This document shows positions 16,851 through 25,617 of a stretch of DNA of 49,912 bases, piece by piece. The notes under the pieces were generated by a model. It saw only the letters and a program-made list of their open reading frames with translations, made no database searches and had not been told where the DNA came from. Positions within the stretch are counted from its first letter, which is position 1, and each line of letters opens with the position of its first letter. The DNA is from an uncultured Gammaproteobacteria bacterium. Its GTDB lineage: Bacteria > Pseudomonadota > Gammaproteobacteria > GCA-001735895. The stretch covers positions 1 to 49,912 of the forward strand of contig CAMYON010000012.1 in assembly GCA_947260025.1 (NCBI GenBank), written 5' to 3'. The translations under genes were made by a program, and so were the position numbers.

Positions 16851-19250
16851 TCAGGAGATCGCTTCGGGTAGTTCCAGCTCGTCGTGCAGCGCTTTGACTT
16901 CGTCGCGCAGCGCGGCCATCGACTGTGGGCGCGCACCGGGATCGACCGCCATCATTTTCACGATCAGGCGCGAGACTTCCGGAGAGGCGCCGTCCTTCAC
17001 CTTGACAATCGGCGGCGCATTGCCGGCACGATGCAGGGACAACACTTCCATCGGCTTGCCGATATAGGGCAACTTGCCGCTGAACATGTAGTAGGCGATG
17101 ACGCCCAGCGAATAGATATCGCTGCGCTCGTCGGCATCGGCGCCCTCGGCGCGTTCGGGCGCCAGGTAGGCGGGGCTGCCGATAATCGAACCGGTCTGGG
17201 TCAGCGTGGACTCGGACTGTGTGCCGGCCGAGGCAATGCCGAAATCCACGATCTTGACCAGCCATTTGTCGTCGATCAGGATATTACTCGGCTTCAGGTC
17301 GCGATGGATCACTTCCTCTTCGTGCGCGGCCGCCATGCCGCTGGCAATCTGGTAAAGAATACTGAGGCCATCGACGGTCTCGAAACTGTTGACCTTTTTT
17401 ATCACCGCTTCGAGTCCGCGGCTCCTGAAATACTCCATCGATATCGCGCAGACCTGGTCCTTGAGCAAAATATCATGCACCCGAATGACGTTGCGATGGC
17501 TTACCCGGCGAGCGTACTTGACCTCGCGCTTGAAGCGTTCGGTGGAATCCTGGTCCATAGTTAGCTCGGGCAACATGAATTTGAGCACCAGCTTTTCGTC
17601 GACCATATCGTCCTCGACCAGCATGACGCGCCCCATCGCGCCGCGACCGATTTCTTCCTTGATATGGTAGCGGTCCATCCATACCTCGCCGGGCCCGAGC
17701 GCGTCCAGCAGCGAGATGTTTTCCACCGGTCTCATCGAAGAAGTAGCTTCCCCAAATAATGGCAGGTCAACCACTCCGGTGCTGGTATTCGAATTTTCAT
17801 CGATCTGGATGTCCTGCAGCTCAAAATCACGGGTAATCTGCGACATCAGCATCTTGCCGAACTCGCGCATTTCCGTGGTCAGCATCGGCAGGCTCCACAG
17901 GATATTGTCGCGCACGCTGATTGCGTGCTTTTCGGTGGTGATCGCCTCGATGGTTTCCAGCGCCGCACGCTGGATATTGGCCTGAGAACTCTTGAGCCCG
18001 TCGAAAGCGATCTCGAGCCCCTTGCCGAACCCGAGCTGTTTGACCGCGCGTAACACCAGCACGAAGTCGTCGGGATAAGCCTCGACCTGTTTTTTTAGAA
18101 TCGCAATGGCGCCGCGGTTGGCCGACTTGGCCAACGACTGGATCGCACGTTCCCGTACCTGCCAGTTATCGCTCAACGCGAATTCCTCGACTCTTCCGAG
18201 ATCCTCGTCACCGATCAGGTTCATGACCAGCGACTGCGCGGTGTTGCGTATAAACTCCTGGTCGTGACCGGTCAATTCGCGCGCTACATCGGACAGATTC
18301 TCATTGGCAAACTTTTGCACGCAGGCAACCGCCTGCTGTTGCGTCCAGTCATCCTCGAGCATCAGGCGGCGCAGAAATTTTTCGAAATTTTCGGTGTCCG
18401 AGTTGACCACTACGATACGCGCGAAGAAGTCGTTCAACTCGCTCGACTTGGTTGTCAGATAGGCCGACAGGTGCGGCACCAGGCTGGCGTCAGCCTGCTT
18501 GGCAATAATCTTGAGCACGTACTCGAGCTCGACCCCGGTCATGGTTTCGGTATAGGGCAACAGTACCGAGGCATCGAAATCTATCTTCAGTCGATTCAGC
18601 GTCTTGAGCGCCTCGAGAATGACAACCTTGTTGGTATCGTCCAGGAAGCGCGCTACGATCAGCGGGATCTTTGGCTCGTTGACACTACCGAAATAGTTCA
18701 ACAGGTTGATTTTGTAGATCGGGCTTTCGATCTTGTCGAGCTGGAAACTCAAATTCGATAAATCGACCGGCTGCTGACTGCCTTCGACCAGCTTCAAAAG
18801 CTGGATCGCGTAATCCGATTCCAGCTTGAGCGAGTGATTGATAATATCTTCCGGCTTTAGCTGCTGCTTGCGTGCTTCCAGCACTTCGATAACCTCGTTT
18901 AGCGCAGCACCCGGCTCGTGTAAACGCTGGAACAGCTTGCTCGAGTCACCCGACCCGGACTGCGACAGGATTTCGCTGGCGGCGGCGCGAAACTCGGTTT
19001 CGTCATGCGACAACACGTCCATAAAATAAGCTTCGGAAAAACCATCGGCGGATTCACGGCAAATATTTTTCAGCACTTCGCTATGCGGCTCGCCAACCTG
19101 GATAATCGTCGCCAGCACTTTATCCAGGTTGTCGTTGATCGACCCCCTGATTTTCTCAACCAGTGAGACACCCTTCTTGCTGTCGAGGTCCTCGCATTCA
19201 AGAAACTGGTTGAGCGTGCGGCTAAATAAAATATTTCCGATTTTTGCCAT
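16851..19250 (-). CDS. HEAT-repeat protein with C-terminal Ser/Thr protein kinase domain
   Basis: This is a 799-residue soluble protein. Residues 1 to about 470 are helical repeats of HEAT type (for example VARELTGHDQEFIRNTAQSL and 'VREFAL'-like units with AIQSLAKSANRGAIAILKK). Residues 525-790 form a complete Hanks-type kinase: glycine loop GRGAMGRV, Lys557 (VLKF), catalytic Asp651 in HRDLKPSN, Asp669 in DFG and APE-like LAPERAEG. All catalytic residues are present, so it should be active. No membrane helix, PASTA or FHA domain is seen. The order HEAT then kinase is unusual; bacterial kinases usually place the kinase first. No phosphatase or substrate gene is adjacent. The start ATG at 19250 has a weak ribosome site. 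Function is unknown. Confidence 0.88.
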   Translation of the reverse strand: MAKIGNILFSRTLNQFLECEDLDSKKGVSLVEKIRGSINDNLDKVLATIIQVGEPHSEVLKNICRESADGFSEAYFMDVLSHDETEFRAAASEILSQSGSGDSSKLFQRLHEPGAALNEVIEVLEARKQQLKPEDIINHSLKLESDYAIQLLKLVEGSQQPVDLSNLSFQLDKIESPIYKINLLNYFGSVNEPKIPLIVARFLDDTNKVVILEALKTLNRLKIDFDASVLLPYTETMTGVELEYVLKIIAKQADASLVPHLSAYLTTKSSELNDFFARIVVVNSDTENFEKFLRRLMLEDDWTQQQAVACVQKFANENLSDVARELTGHDQEFIRNTAQSLVMNLIGDEDLGRVEEFALSDNWQVRERAIQSLAKSANRGAIAILKKQVEAYPDDFVLVLRAVKQLGFGKGLEIAFDGLKSSQANIQRAALETIEAITTEKHAISVRDNILWSLPMLTTEMREFGKMLMSQITRDFELQDIQIDENSNTSTGVVDLPLFGEATSSMRPVENISLLDALGPGEVWMDRYHIKEEIGRGAMGRVMLVEDDMVDEKLVLKFMLPELTMDQDSTERFKREVKYARRVSHRNVIRVHDILLKDQVCAISMEYFRSRGLEAVIKKVNSFETVDGLSILYQIASGMAAAHEEEVIHRDLKPSNILIDDKWLVKIVDFGIASAGTQSESTLTQTGSIIGSPAYLAPERAEGADADERSDIYSLGVIAYYMFSGKLPYIGKPMEVLSLHRAGNAPPIVKVKDGASPEVSRLIVKMMAVDPGARPQSMAALRDEVKALHDELELPEAIS

Positions 19251-19435
19251 ATGGAGCAGTAATACCTCTCAGGCGAGCCCGCCTGCTACCTTTTGCGCTG
19301 ATTGTAAATTGGCCTAGAAGTGAGTATAGATGAGTATCTGCAAACAGAAACCGATAAAAAGGCACTTTTTTTCAATCATTTGAAGGCGTTAACGCCGTTT
19401 TGACCCGGCTAATCCAAAATAGAGTCAGAATCCTG

Positions 19436-20110
19436 TCAGATTTCGCCGCGATTACCGAGGAAAGCCTGCAGGTGGAACCTGCCCTGTTCCGGAACGTAGC
19501 GTAATCCGGGCGCCACGGGGCAGGCATAGCGGGCCAGGCAGCCGAGCGCGTGACATTCCGCCAGCGGCGTTTGCCGCAGGTAGCCGGCGCAGGCCTCGAC
19601 GTCGTAGCCGCTGCCATCGAACGCGTCGACCGGGCAACGCCGCAGGCAGGGTTTGTCGCTGCAATCGATACAGGGTGACAGCGCGGTATCGGTTGCCGTG
19701 TCGGCCTCGAATTCGGCGCCGAGCAGGGCAAAGCGGTAGGAATGCCAGAGACCGAACTCGGGGTGCATCATGACGCCTATCGGTGATTGCTCGAGCGCCT
19801 CGGCGCGTTGCGCCCAGCGCTGAAACGGGTAATAAGGCGGACCCTCGAAGGGATACACCGGCTGCAGTGAAAATTCGGCTGCCACGGCTTCGGCCACGCG
19901 TCGGCTCCAGCGATCGAGCGGGTCCGCAGCGCCGTCGTTATACTCGGGCGACTCGCTGAACAGCGGCCAGTAACTCGACCCGACGTTACCCACCAGTGCG
20001 ATTGCGGCCCGCTCGACGGGGAATCCGTAGCTCTCCAGTTCATCCGAATTCAGGCGCGTGATCCCGCGCAGGTATAACCCGTATTCGCGCAGCCGCTGTT
20101 CCAGGCTCAC
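19436..20110 (-). CDS. Uncharacterised protein with two 4Fe-4S cluster motifs
   Basis: This is a 224-residue cytosolic protein. The C-terminal part has eight cysteines in a QueG-like double-cluster arrangement: Cys147, 150, 155 and 159 (CIDCSDKPCLRRCP), then Cys174, 186, 191 and 197 (ending CLARYACP). This predicts two [4Fe-4S] clusters. The N-terminal 140 residues (including VGNVGSSYWPLF) resemble the front of ferredoxin-like reductase proteins but lack the cobalamin-binding parts I expect of QueG. The GTG start at 20110 overlaps the HyuA stop (GTGA), so the two are translationally coupled. The pairing suggests an electron-transfer partner for the HyuA-like ATPase, which is inference. Confidence 0.72.
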   Translation of the reverse strand: MSLEQRLREYGLYLRGITRLNSDELESYGFPVERAAIALVGNVGSSYWPLFSESPEYNDGAADPLDRWSRRVAEAVAAEFSLQPVYPFEGPPYYPFQRWAQRAEALEQSPIGVMMHPEFGLWHSYRFALLGAEFEADTATDTALSPCIDCSDKPCLRRCPVDAFDGSGYDVEACAGYLRQTPLAECHALGCLARYACPVAPGLRYVPEQGRFHLQAFLGNRGEI

Positions 20111-22137
20111 GCCGCGGACCCGGAACGCCAGTTGCAGGCCGGCCCGATCGCGGTAGCGATCACGGTCGACTCGAGGAACAGCTCGCCATCGACGTCGTCC
20201 TTGACGTGAATCTCGTCATACGCCAGCGTCACGCTCGGATCGATAGCTCCGGCTTCGAGCGCTTTCTGCTGCGCGATCCGGGTGACGATTTCACTCGCCT
20301 CCTGCTTGGCAGCCTCCAGCGATTCGAAGTTTTTCGGCTGATCGTCATGAAACAGGCGGAAGGTGCCGTGCTGGGGCTGGGTCACCGTGACCTGGGCGCG
20401 TTGAATCACGCTGCCCATGACCGCGCCGAAGGCGTTGGCGACATCGCCGTGCTCGGGCAGCCGCAGCTCGATGAACATGCTATCGGCGACGTCCTGGTAG
20501 TAACTCGCTGCCGGCGCACCGACCGCGACGATCGGGTAGTCGCTGGCAAAATCCAGGTTGAACAGGGGTTTGCGCCCCCGGTTTTCATGGCTGCCGATGA
20601 CCATGCTAGTGATGGTGTCGACGATGCCGCTGGCCCTGGCGGATTTACCGCTGAGATCGAACTCGTTAAGACCCACCTCGACCAGCAGGCGCCGGATCGA
20701 ATCGGTAACCAGGTCGTATACCTGGCGGCAGGCGGTCTCGATATCATCGCTGTCCCATTTACCGTAGCCGTACAGGAAACGCATTTGCCGCATCCAGATA
20801 CGGGCCGAAAGTTCCGCCGCGTGGCGGTCCCAGTGCGAGTTGATGCCCAGCACATGAACCGCGTCCGACGGCGTAAAACCGCTGTAAATAGCGAGACCGA
20901 GGCGTTTCAACTTGGCCAGCGCGCGCGCGTAGTTTCGATTTTCCTGCACGATGGCGTCGAGCTCGACCGGTTTGTCGGACAGCAATTCCCAGGCCTCCAT
21001 TTCGACCTTGTTTAACTGCTGCAGCAGCGCCTTGTTGTTTTCCAGCCGCATCACGAAACGGTTGCTGCGCGCGCTGGCCATACCCTCGAGCTGGGCTTCG
21101 AGTTTCGGAATCACTTCCGGGTACAGATGGGCCAGCAGGCTGGTCGGCACCACGCGGCGCGGTCCTACCGACAGCCCCTTGTGGCCGCCGAAGCGGACCT
21201 CGCTGTCGCCGCCGAGTCCGATCGAATTGACGCGCACCGCCTCGACCATCGGTTTCCAGTCGCCGATGTTGGCGCCGTCGGCGCTCAGCTGCGGCTGGCC
21301 GTTACTGACGATCGCGATATCGGTGGTGGTGCCGCCCATGTCGGCGACGATCGCATTGTCGAACCCGGACAACTGGCAGGCGCCGATTACGCTGGCCGCC
21401 GGTCCGGAAAGCACGGTGCCGATCGGTTTTTCGACCGCGTTCTCGAGGCTCGCCAGCGAACCGTCACCCTTGACCAGCATCAGCGGCGCATCGATATCAT
21501 GGCGCGTCAGGATTTTCTGTACCGAGGTAATGAGTTCCTTGATCGGCGGTACCATGCGAGCATTCAGGGCCGCGGTCAGCGCGCGCCGCGGCGCACCGAG
21601 ACTCGACGCCAGTTCATGGCCGCAGATTACCGGCATGCCGGTAAGTTCGGTGACCATTTGCTTGAGACGGATTTCGTGGCTGGAGTTACGCGTACCGAAC
21701 ATGCTGGAGATGGCAAACGCCGATACCTGCGATTTGAGCCGCTCGATCGCTTCCTGCGCGGCCGCGTCGTCCAGCGGCTGGTGCTCGCGACCGACCGCAT
21801 CGTAGCCACCTTCGATTCGCACCACGAACTGCGCCGGCAGGATTTCGAGCAACCCGCTCTGCTTGATCTGCTCCGAGCTGTAACCTGGCAGCAGCACGCA
21901 GACCGGCGCACCGAGATCTTCCACCACCGAGTTCGTGGTCAACGTGGTCGACAGCGATACCATGCTGACCTCGCCCAGGGACTCGGTCGGCAGTTTGGCA
22001 ATAACGTCGCCGATGCCGAGGCTCAGGTCAAAGCGCGTGGTCAGGCTCTTTTCGGCGTTGACTATCTGTTTGTTGTCATCGACTAGCACCGCGTCGGTAA
22101 AGGTACCGCCGGTGTCGATTCCAAGGCGCAGCGACAT
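20107..22137 (-). CDS. HyuA-type hydantoinase/oxoprolinase ATPase
   Basis: This is a 676-residue member of the hydantoinase A/oxoprolinase family (ASKHA fold). It has the opening RLGIDTGGTFTDAVLVDD phosphate loop, the N-terminal domain block STTLTTNSVVEDLG, the second ATP motif 'IVADMGGTTTDIAIVSNG' and VNSIGLGGDSEVRF. Such enzymes use ATP to open or activate cyclic amides such as 5-oxoproline and N-methylhydantoin, or ketones in acetone carboxylase. A HyuB subunit normally sits next to HyuA; none is present. Instead the gene overlaps one for a double Fe-S protein. A ribosome site GGAG six bases before the ATG fixes the start. The substrate cannot be assigned from sequence. Confidence 0.85.
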   Translation of the reverse strand: MSLRLGIDTGGTFTDAVLVDDNKQIVNAEKSLTTRFDLSLGIGDVIAKLPTESLGEVSMVSLSTTLTTNSVVEDLGAPVCVLLPGYSSEQIKQSGLLEILPAQFVVRIEGGYDAVGREHQPLDDAAAQEAIERLKSQVSAFAISSMFGTRNSSHEIRLKQMVTELTGMPVICGHELASSLGAPRRALTAALNARMVPPIKELITSVQKILTRHDIDAPLMLVKGDGSLASLENAVEKPIGTVLSGPAASVIGACQLSGFDNAIVADMGGTTTDIAIVSNGQPQLSADGANIGDWKPMVEAVRVNSIGLGGDSEVRFGGHKGLSVGPRRVVPTSLLAHLYPEVIPKLEAQLEGMASARSNRFVMRLENNKALLQQLNKVEMEAWELLSDKPVELDAIVQENRNYARALAKLKRLGLAIYSGFTPSDAVHVLGINSHWDRHAAELSARIWMRQMRFLYGYGKWDSDDIETACRQVYDLVTDSIRRLLVEVGLNEFDLSGKSARASGIVDTITSMVIGSHENRGRKPLFNLDFASDYPIVAVGAPAASYYQDVADSMFIELRLPEHGDVANAFGAVMGSVIQRAQVTVTQPQHGTFRLFHDDQPKNFESLEAAKQEASEIVTRIAQQKALEAGAIDPSVTLAYDEIHVKDDVDGELFLESTVIATAIGPACNWRSGSAA

Positions 22138-22327
22138 GCATAACTCCAGTGTTTTCGCGGACTATATATTCACCGTCGGCATCAGTCCACGACCGCTAGT
22201 TAATCATTTGCGACATCGCGTACAATACCTCCACCACTAATTCTGGGTCAGAGTAAAAACTATGAAAAGGCCAAGGTCCGGCGCCATAATTTTTACGCTG
22301 AGTAATTACTCTGAGTAAAATTTATAT
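22138..22327. repeat. Degenerate hairpin repeat between divergent hyuA and kinase genes
   Basis: The divergent promoter region holds a decayed member of the GGGTCAGAGTAAAAA family. GGGTCAGAGTAAAAACTATG begins at 22245 and faces CATAATTTTTACGCTGA ending at 22301; the core arms pair at 15 of 17. A further CTCTGAGTAAAATTTATAT runs right up to the ATG at 22328, so the repeat supplies the leader of the downstream gene. The remaining bases (22138-22244) hold nothing I can identify. Confidence 0.65.
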
Positions 22328-23341
22328 ATGACCGATAGTTGCGTACTGCCCGATTTCGATACGACCGAAGCTGGCGAGATTGCGCGCCGGCTGTTTGCGC
22401 TCGACGGACCGGTAAAGCAGCTTGACGGCGAGCGCGATCTGAACTTCATGATTGGCGATAAAGACGCCAGGTACGTCTTCAAGATCGCCAACGCGGGGGA
22501 AGCGCCCGCCATGCTCGAATGCCAGCACGAGGTATTTCAACGCCTGGCCGAAGCGCGGGTTTTCCCCAGCATTGCGACCGCGCGCGAATCGGTAAACGGC
22601 AAGCTGGTCGAAAGCGTGCGCAGCAAATCGGGCATCCAACACGCCTGCCGCGTGTTGCCGTACATCGAGGGGCGCATGCTGTCCCAGGTCGGCAACCTGC
22701 AACCCGGTTTGCTGCAGGATATCGGCCGATGCCTGGCCCTGCTCGATCAGGCGCTCGAATCATTCTCGCACCCGGCGCTCGAACGACCGTTATTGTGGCG
22801 CATGGACAACGCGCTCGACGTGCTCGACTCGTTCAAACCCTTGGTGGCGAGTAAGCAGCAGCGCGAAACGATCGACTACTTCGAGTCAGGATACCGGGCA
22901 CGGGTGCTGCCACGGCAGCACGAACTGCGCCGCGCGGTGATTCACAACGACGCCAACCGCGCCAACGTGCTGGTGGACGAGTCGGGCACGCAGGTGGTCA
23001 GCGTCATCGACTTCGGAGACATGATCGAAACCTGGCTCGTGATCGAGCCGGTAATCGCGGCAAGCTACGTAATGCTGGGCCAGCCCGAACCACTAAAGAA
23101 GGCGGCCAGCCTGTTGCGCGGCTTTGACGCCGAGCTGCCGCTGCAGCCTGCGGAGATCGAGCTGGCATACGACTTCATCTGCATGCGCCTGTGCACCAGT
23201 ATCTGTATCAACGCCCACCAGGTCGCATTCGAGCCCGATAACGAGTACCTCAACACCGATGTCGCGGACTGCTGGGATTTACTGGTCTACCTGCGAGACA
23301 TCGACCCCGACGCCGCGCGCGCCGCGCTTTTCCCGGACTAG
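22328..23341 (+). CDS. APH/choline-kinase-fold phosphotransferase (hydroxylysine-kinase-like)
   Basis: This is a 337-residue small-molecule kinase of the aminoglycoside phosphotransferase fold. Key features are the ATP-lobe block LNFMIGDKDARYVFKIAN (Lys in VFKI), the catalytic loop HNDANRANVL with Asp and Asn, and the metal-binding DFGDM. The sequence most recalls the hydroxylysine kinase/AGPHD1 group, which is often paired or fused with class III aminotransferases that act on phospho-amino alcohols. No such partner is adjacent, so the substrate stays open. The ATG at 22328 has no clear Shine-Dalgarno and follows directly on a repeat remnant, so expression may be weak or start elsewhere. Confidence 0.8.
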   Translation: MTDSCVLPDFDTTEAGEIARRLFALDGPVKQLDGERDLNFMIGDKDARYVFKIANAGEAPAMLECQHEVFQRLAEARVFPSIATARESVNGKLVESVRSKSGIQHACRVLPYIEGRMLSQVGNLQPGLLQDIGRCLALLDQALESFSHPALERPLLWRMDNALDVLDSFKPLVASKQQRETIDYFESGYRARVLPRQHELRRAVIHNDANRANVLVDESGTQVVSVIDFGDMIETWLVIEPVIAASYVMLGQPEPLKKAASLLRGFDAELPLQPAEIELAYDFICMRLCTSICINAHQVAFEPDNEYLNTDVADCWDLLVYLRDIDPDAARAALFPD

Positions 23342-23381
23342 CCCCATTCGCGGGAGCTTGCCGTTTTGCCGGGTATCGAGA

Positions 23382-23726
23382 TTATCCGAGCACGCGCTTG
23401 CGGTAGCTGGCGCGCTGGATATCGATGATTTCGACGCCGACGCTGGCCACCGCGGGCAGCATCGGCTCGACCCTGGCGAGAATTGCCTCGCTGAGCATGG
23501 TTTTCTGTTCGTCGCTGCGCCCGTCCAGCAGGTGCACGGCGACGTGCACGAAGGAATCCCGGGTCTGACCCATGCGGTGGTATTGATAAGCAATTGCGCG
23601 CGTCTTGATATCGTATTCCGGGAATAGTTCCGAGCTAAAAGCGGCTTCGTGTGCCGCATCGACCAGGTCGGTAATATCAACCTGCCCTGCAACATCTTCA
23701 GAGTGTTCTATAATCACATGTGGCAT
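23382..23726 (-). CDS. 5-carboxymethyl-2-hydroxymuconate isomerase family protein
   Basis: This is a 114-residue CHMI-type tautomerase. The chain starts MPHVIIEHSEDV. In the family Pro2 becomes the N-terminal catalytic base after Met removal. The rest carries the typical YQYHRMGQ and 'FVHVAVHLLDGRSDEQK' blocks. CHMI acts in homoprotocatechuate breakdown, but no other gene of that pathway is present, so it may serve another keto-enol substrate. A good ribosome site (AGGAGA) precedes the ATG at 23726. Confidence 0.85.
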   Translation of the reverse strand: MPHVIIEHSEDVAGQVDITDLVDAAHEAAFSSELFPEYDIKTRAIAYQYHRMGQTRDSFVHVAVHLLDGRSDEQKTMLSEAILARVEPMLPAVASVGVEIIDIQRASYRKRVLG

Positions 23727-23753
23727 TGTTCTCTCCTAGAGGACAAATTGAGA

Positions 23754-23790
23754 GGGGACAGATTCTTAACCGGATCTGTTCCCTTTTTTT
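23754..23790 (+). terminator. Terminator-like hairpin with T-run (repeat remnant)
   Basis: GGGGACAGAT (23754-23763) faces ATCTGTTCCC (23774-23783), followed by seven T residues to 23790. It has the form of a plus-strand intrinsic terminator, yet no plus-strand gene ends nearby. It more likely belongs to a second GGGGACAGAT-type dispersed repeat. Confidence 0.6.
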
Positions 23791-23899
23791 ATGCGGACCC
23801 CACAATTCCAGGGTTTAGTCCACGAGCTCAGGCTCTGTAGGTGTTCTGCGAGAGCTGTCGTGAAAGTCCCGCAAGAAAACACCGCCGAATCATCACAAG

Positions 23900-23932
23900 A
23901 TCCCGGATAAGTGCTGTCGCACTTTCCGGGAT
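23900..23932. repeat. REP-like palindrome
   Basis: ATCCCGGATAAGTGC faces GCACTTTCCGGGAT with a 4-nt loop and one unpaired base. It is a classical extragenic palindrome in the 3' region of the ETF-QO gene. Confidence 0.7.
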
Positions 23933-23940
23933 GACTCGAG

Positions 23941-23979
23941 GCGGCCGTTTGCCGAGCTTGATTTTCGGCAAACGGCCGC
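23941..23979 (-). terminator. Perfect 15-bp hairpin downstream of ETF-QO
   Basis: The stem halves GCGGCCGTTTGCCGA (23941-23955) and TCGGCAAACGGCCGC (23965-23979) match at all 15 positions around a 9-nt loop, starting 6 bp past the ETF-QO stop. There is no T-run, so it may act as a 3' RNA-stabilising or Rho-assisted end, or be a REP element. Confidence 0.65.
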
Positions 23980-23985
23980 GTCGTG

Positions 23986-25617
23986 TCACATGTTGGGATA
24001 GGTTGGCCCGCCGCCACCCTCGGGCACTGTCCAGTGGATGTTCTGGCTCGGATCCTTGATGTCGCAGGTCTTGCAATGCACGCAGTTCTGGGCGTTGATC
24101 TGCAGCGCGGGCTGGCCCTCCAGCTCGACGATTTCGTAAACCCCGGCCGGGCAGTAGCGCTGTTCGGGGGCGTCGTATTTAGCGAGGTTCAGCGCAACCG
24201 GCACGCTGTCGTCGCGCAACCGCAGGTGCGCCGGCTGGTTGTCGTCGTGGTAAGTACCGGACAGGTAAACCGACGACGAACGGTCGAAGGTGACGACGCC
24301 ATCCGGCCTGGGGTAATCGATTTTCTGGTAATCGTCCTTGTGACCGATCTGTTCGTGATCGGCGTGATGCCCCATGGTCCAGGGCGCCTTGCCGCGAAAC
24401 AGGTAAGATTCGAGCGCGGCGTTGAACAGGCCCAGCCAAAGCCCTTTCTGGAACCCGGGACGGATATTGCGCACCTTGTGCAGTTCCTGCCACAACCAGG
24501 AATTTTTCAGTTTTTCCGGGTAGGCGCTGGCTTCCAGCGCCGGGCCCGGATTTTCTTCGTCGTACTCCACCGGCAGCAGCTCGAACACGGCCTCGGCGGC
24601 GAGCATCGCCGATTTCATCGAGGTATGGGTGCCCTTGATTTTCGGCACGTTGAGAAAACCCGCGGTGTCACCCACCAGCAGCCCGCCGGGAAAGGTCAGT
24701 TTCGGGATCGACTGCAGCCCGCCCTCGGATATCGCACGCGCGCCGTAGGAAACCCGGGTGCCGCCCTCGAACAGCGGCCGGATCGAGGGATGATTCTTGA
24801 ATCGCTGAAACTCTTCGAACGGGCTCAGGTGCGGATTGCGGTAATCTAGACCGATAACAAAGCCGACGGCGACCTGGTTATTATCGGTGTGGTAGAGAAA
24901 AGATCCGCCGTAGGTATCCGACTTCAACGGCCAGCCGATGGTGTGCAGCGTGGCACCCTCGTCGTGCACCTCGGGTTTGACTTCCCAGATTTCCTTGATA
25001 CCGATGCCGTAGGTTTGCGGCTCGACGCCATCGCGCAGATTGAACTTCTGCATCAGCTCGCCGGTCAGCGAGCCGCGGCAGCCCTCGGCAAAAATGGTCT
25101 GGCGGCCGATCAACTCGACCCCCGGCTCGAAGTTTTCACCAGGCTCGCCATCCTTGCCGATGCCCATGTCGCCGGTGGCGACACCGCGCACCGCGCCCGA
25201 GTCGTCGTACAGCACTTCGGCCGCGGCGAAGCCCGGGAAGATTTCGACGCCCAGCTCTTCGGCCTGCTCCGCGAGCCAGCGGCACAGGTTGCCGAGGCTG
25301 ATAATATAGTTGCCCTCGTTGTGCATCTGCGGCGGTGTCGGCATCGAGATCGACCCCTTCTCGGTCAGGAACTTGAAGGAATCCGATTTCACCGGCACGT
25401 TCAGCGGCGCTCCTTTCTCCTTCCAGTCGGGAATCAGCTCGCTTAGCGTGCGTGGTTCGACCACCGCGCCGGACAGGATATGCGCGCCGACCTCGGCACC
25501 CTTTTCTAGAATGCAGATAGTGAGTTCGCGTTCCTGTTCCTGCGCCAGCTGCGCGAGGCGAATGCCCATGGTCAAACCCGACGGTCCGGCGCCGACGATG
25601 ACCACGTCAAAATTCAT
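23986..25617 (-). CDS. Electron transfer flavoprotein-ubiquinone oxidoreductase
   Basis: This is the 543-residue ETF-QO, an inner-membrane-associated flavo-iron-sulfur enzyme that passes electrons from ETF to ubiquinone. The FAD motif VIVGAGPSGLTMGIRLAQ stands at the N-terminus. The ubiquinone/FAD region includes 'GCRGSLTGEL' and DTAGFLNVPKIKGTHTSMKS. The C-terminal 4Fe-4S domain has CVHCKTCDIKDP, with the fourth cysteine upstream in RYCPAGVYE. I start it at ATG 25617, where a ribosome-like AGAGAAG precedes and the FAD motif begins at once; the open frame runs 28 codons further without family match. The genes for ETF alpha and beta are not in the window. Confidence 0.95.
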   Translation of the reverse strand: MNFDVVIVGAGPSGLTMGIRLAQLAQEQERELTICILEKGAEVGAHILSGAVVEPRTLSELIPDWKEKGAPLNVPVKSDSFKFLTEKGSISMPTPPQMHNEGNYIISLGNLCRWLAEQAEELGVEIFPGFAAAEVLYDDSGAVRGVATGDMGIGKDGEPGENFEPGVELIGRQTIFAEGCRGSLTGELMQKFNLRDGVEPQTYGIGIKEIWEVKPEVHDEGATLHTIGWPLKSDTYGGSFLYHTDNNQVAVGFVIGLDYRNPHLSPFEEFQRFKNHPSIRPLFEGGTRVSYGARAISEGGLQSIPKLTFPGGLLVGDTAGFLNVPKIKGTHTSMKSAMLAAEAVFELLPVEYDEENPGPALEASAYPEKLKNSWLWQELHKVRNIRPGFQKGLWLGLFNAALESYLFRGKAPWTMGHHADHEQIGHKDDYQKIDYPRPDGVVTFDRSSSVYLSGTYHDDNQPAHLRLRDDSVPVALNLAKYDAPEQRYCPAGVYEIVELEGQPALQINAQNCVHCKTCDIKDPSQNIHWTVPEGGGGPTYPNM

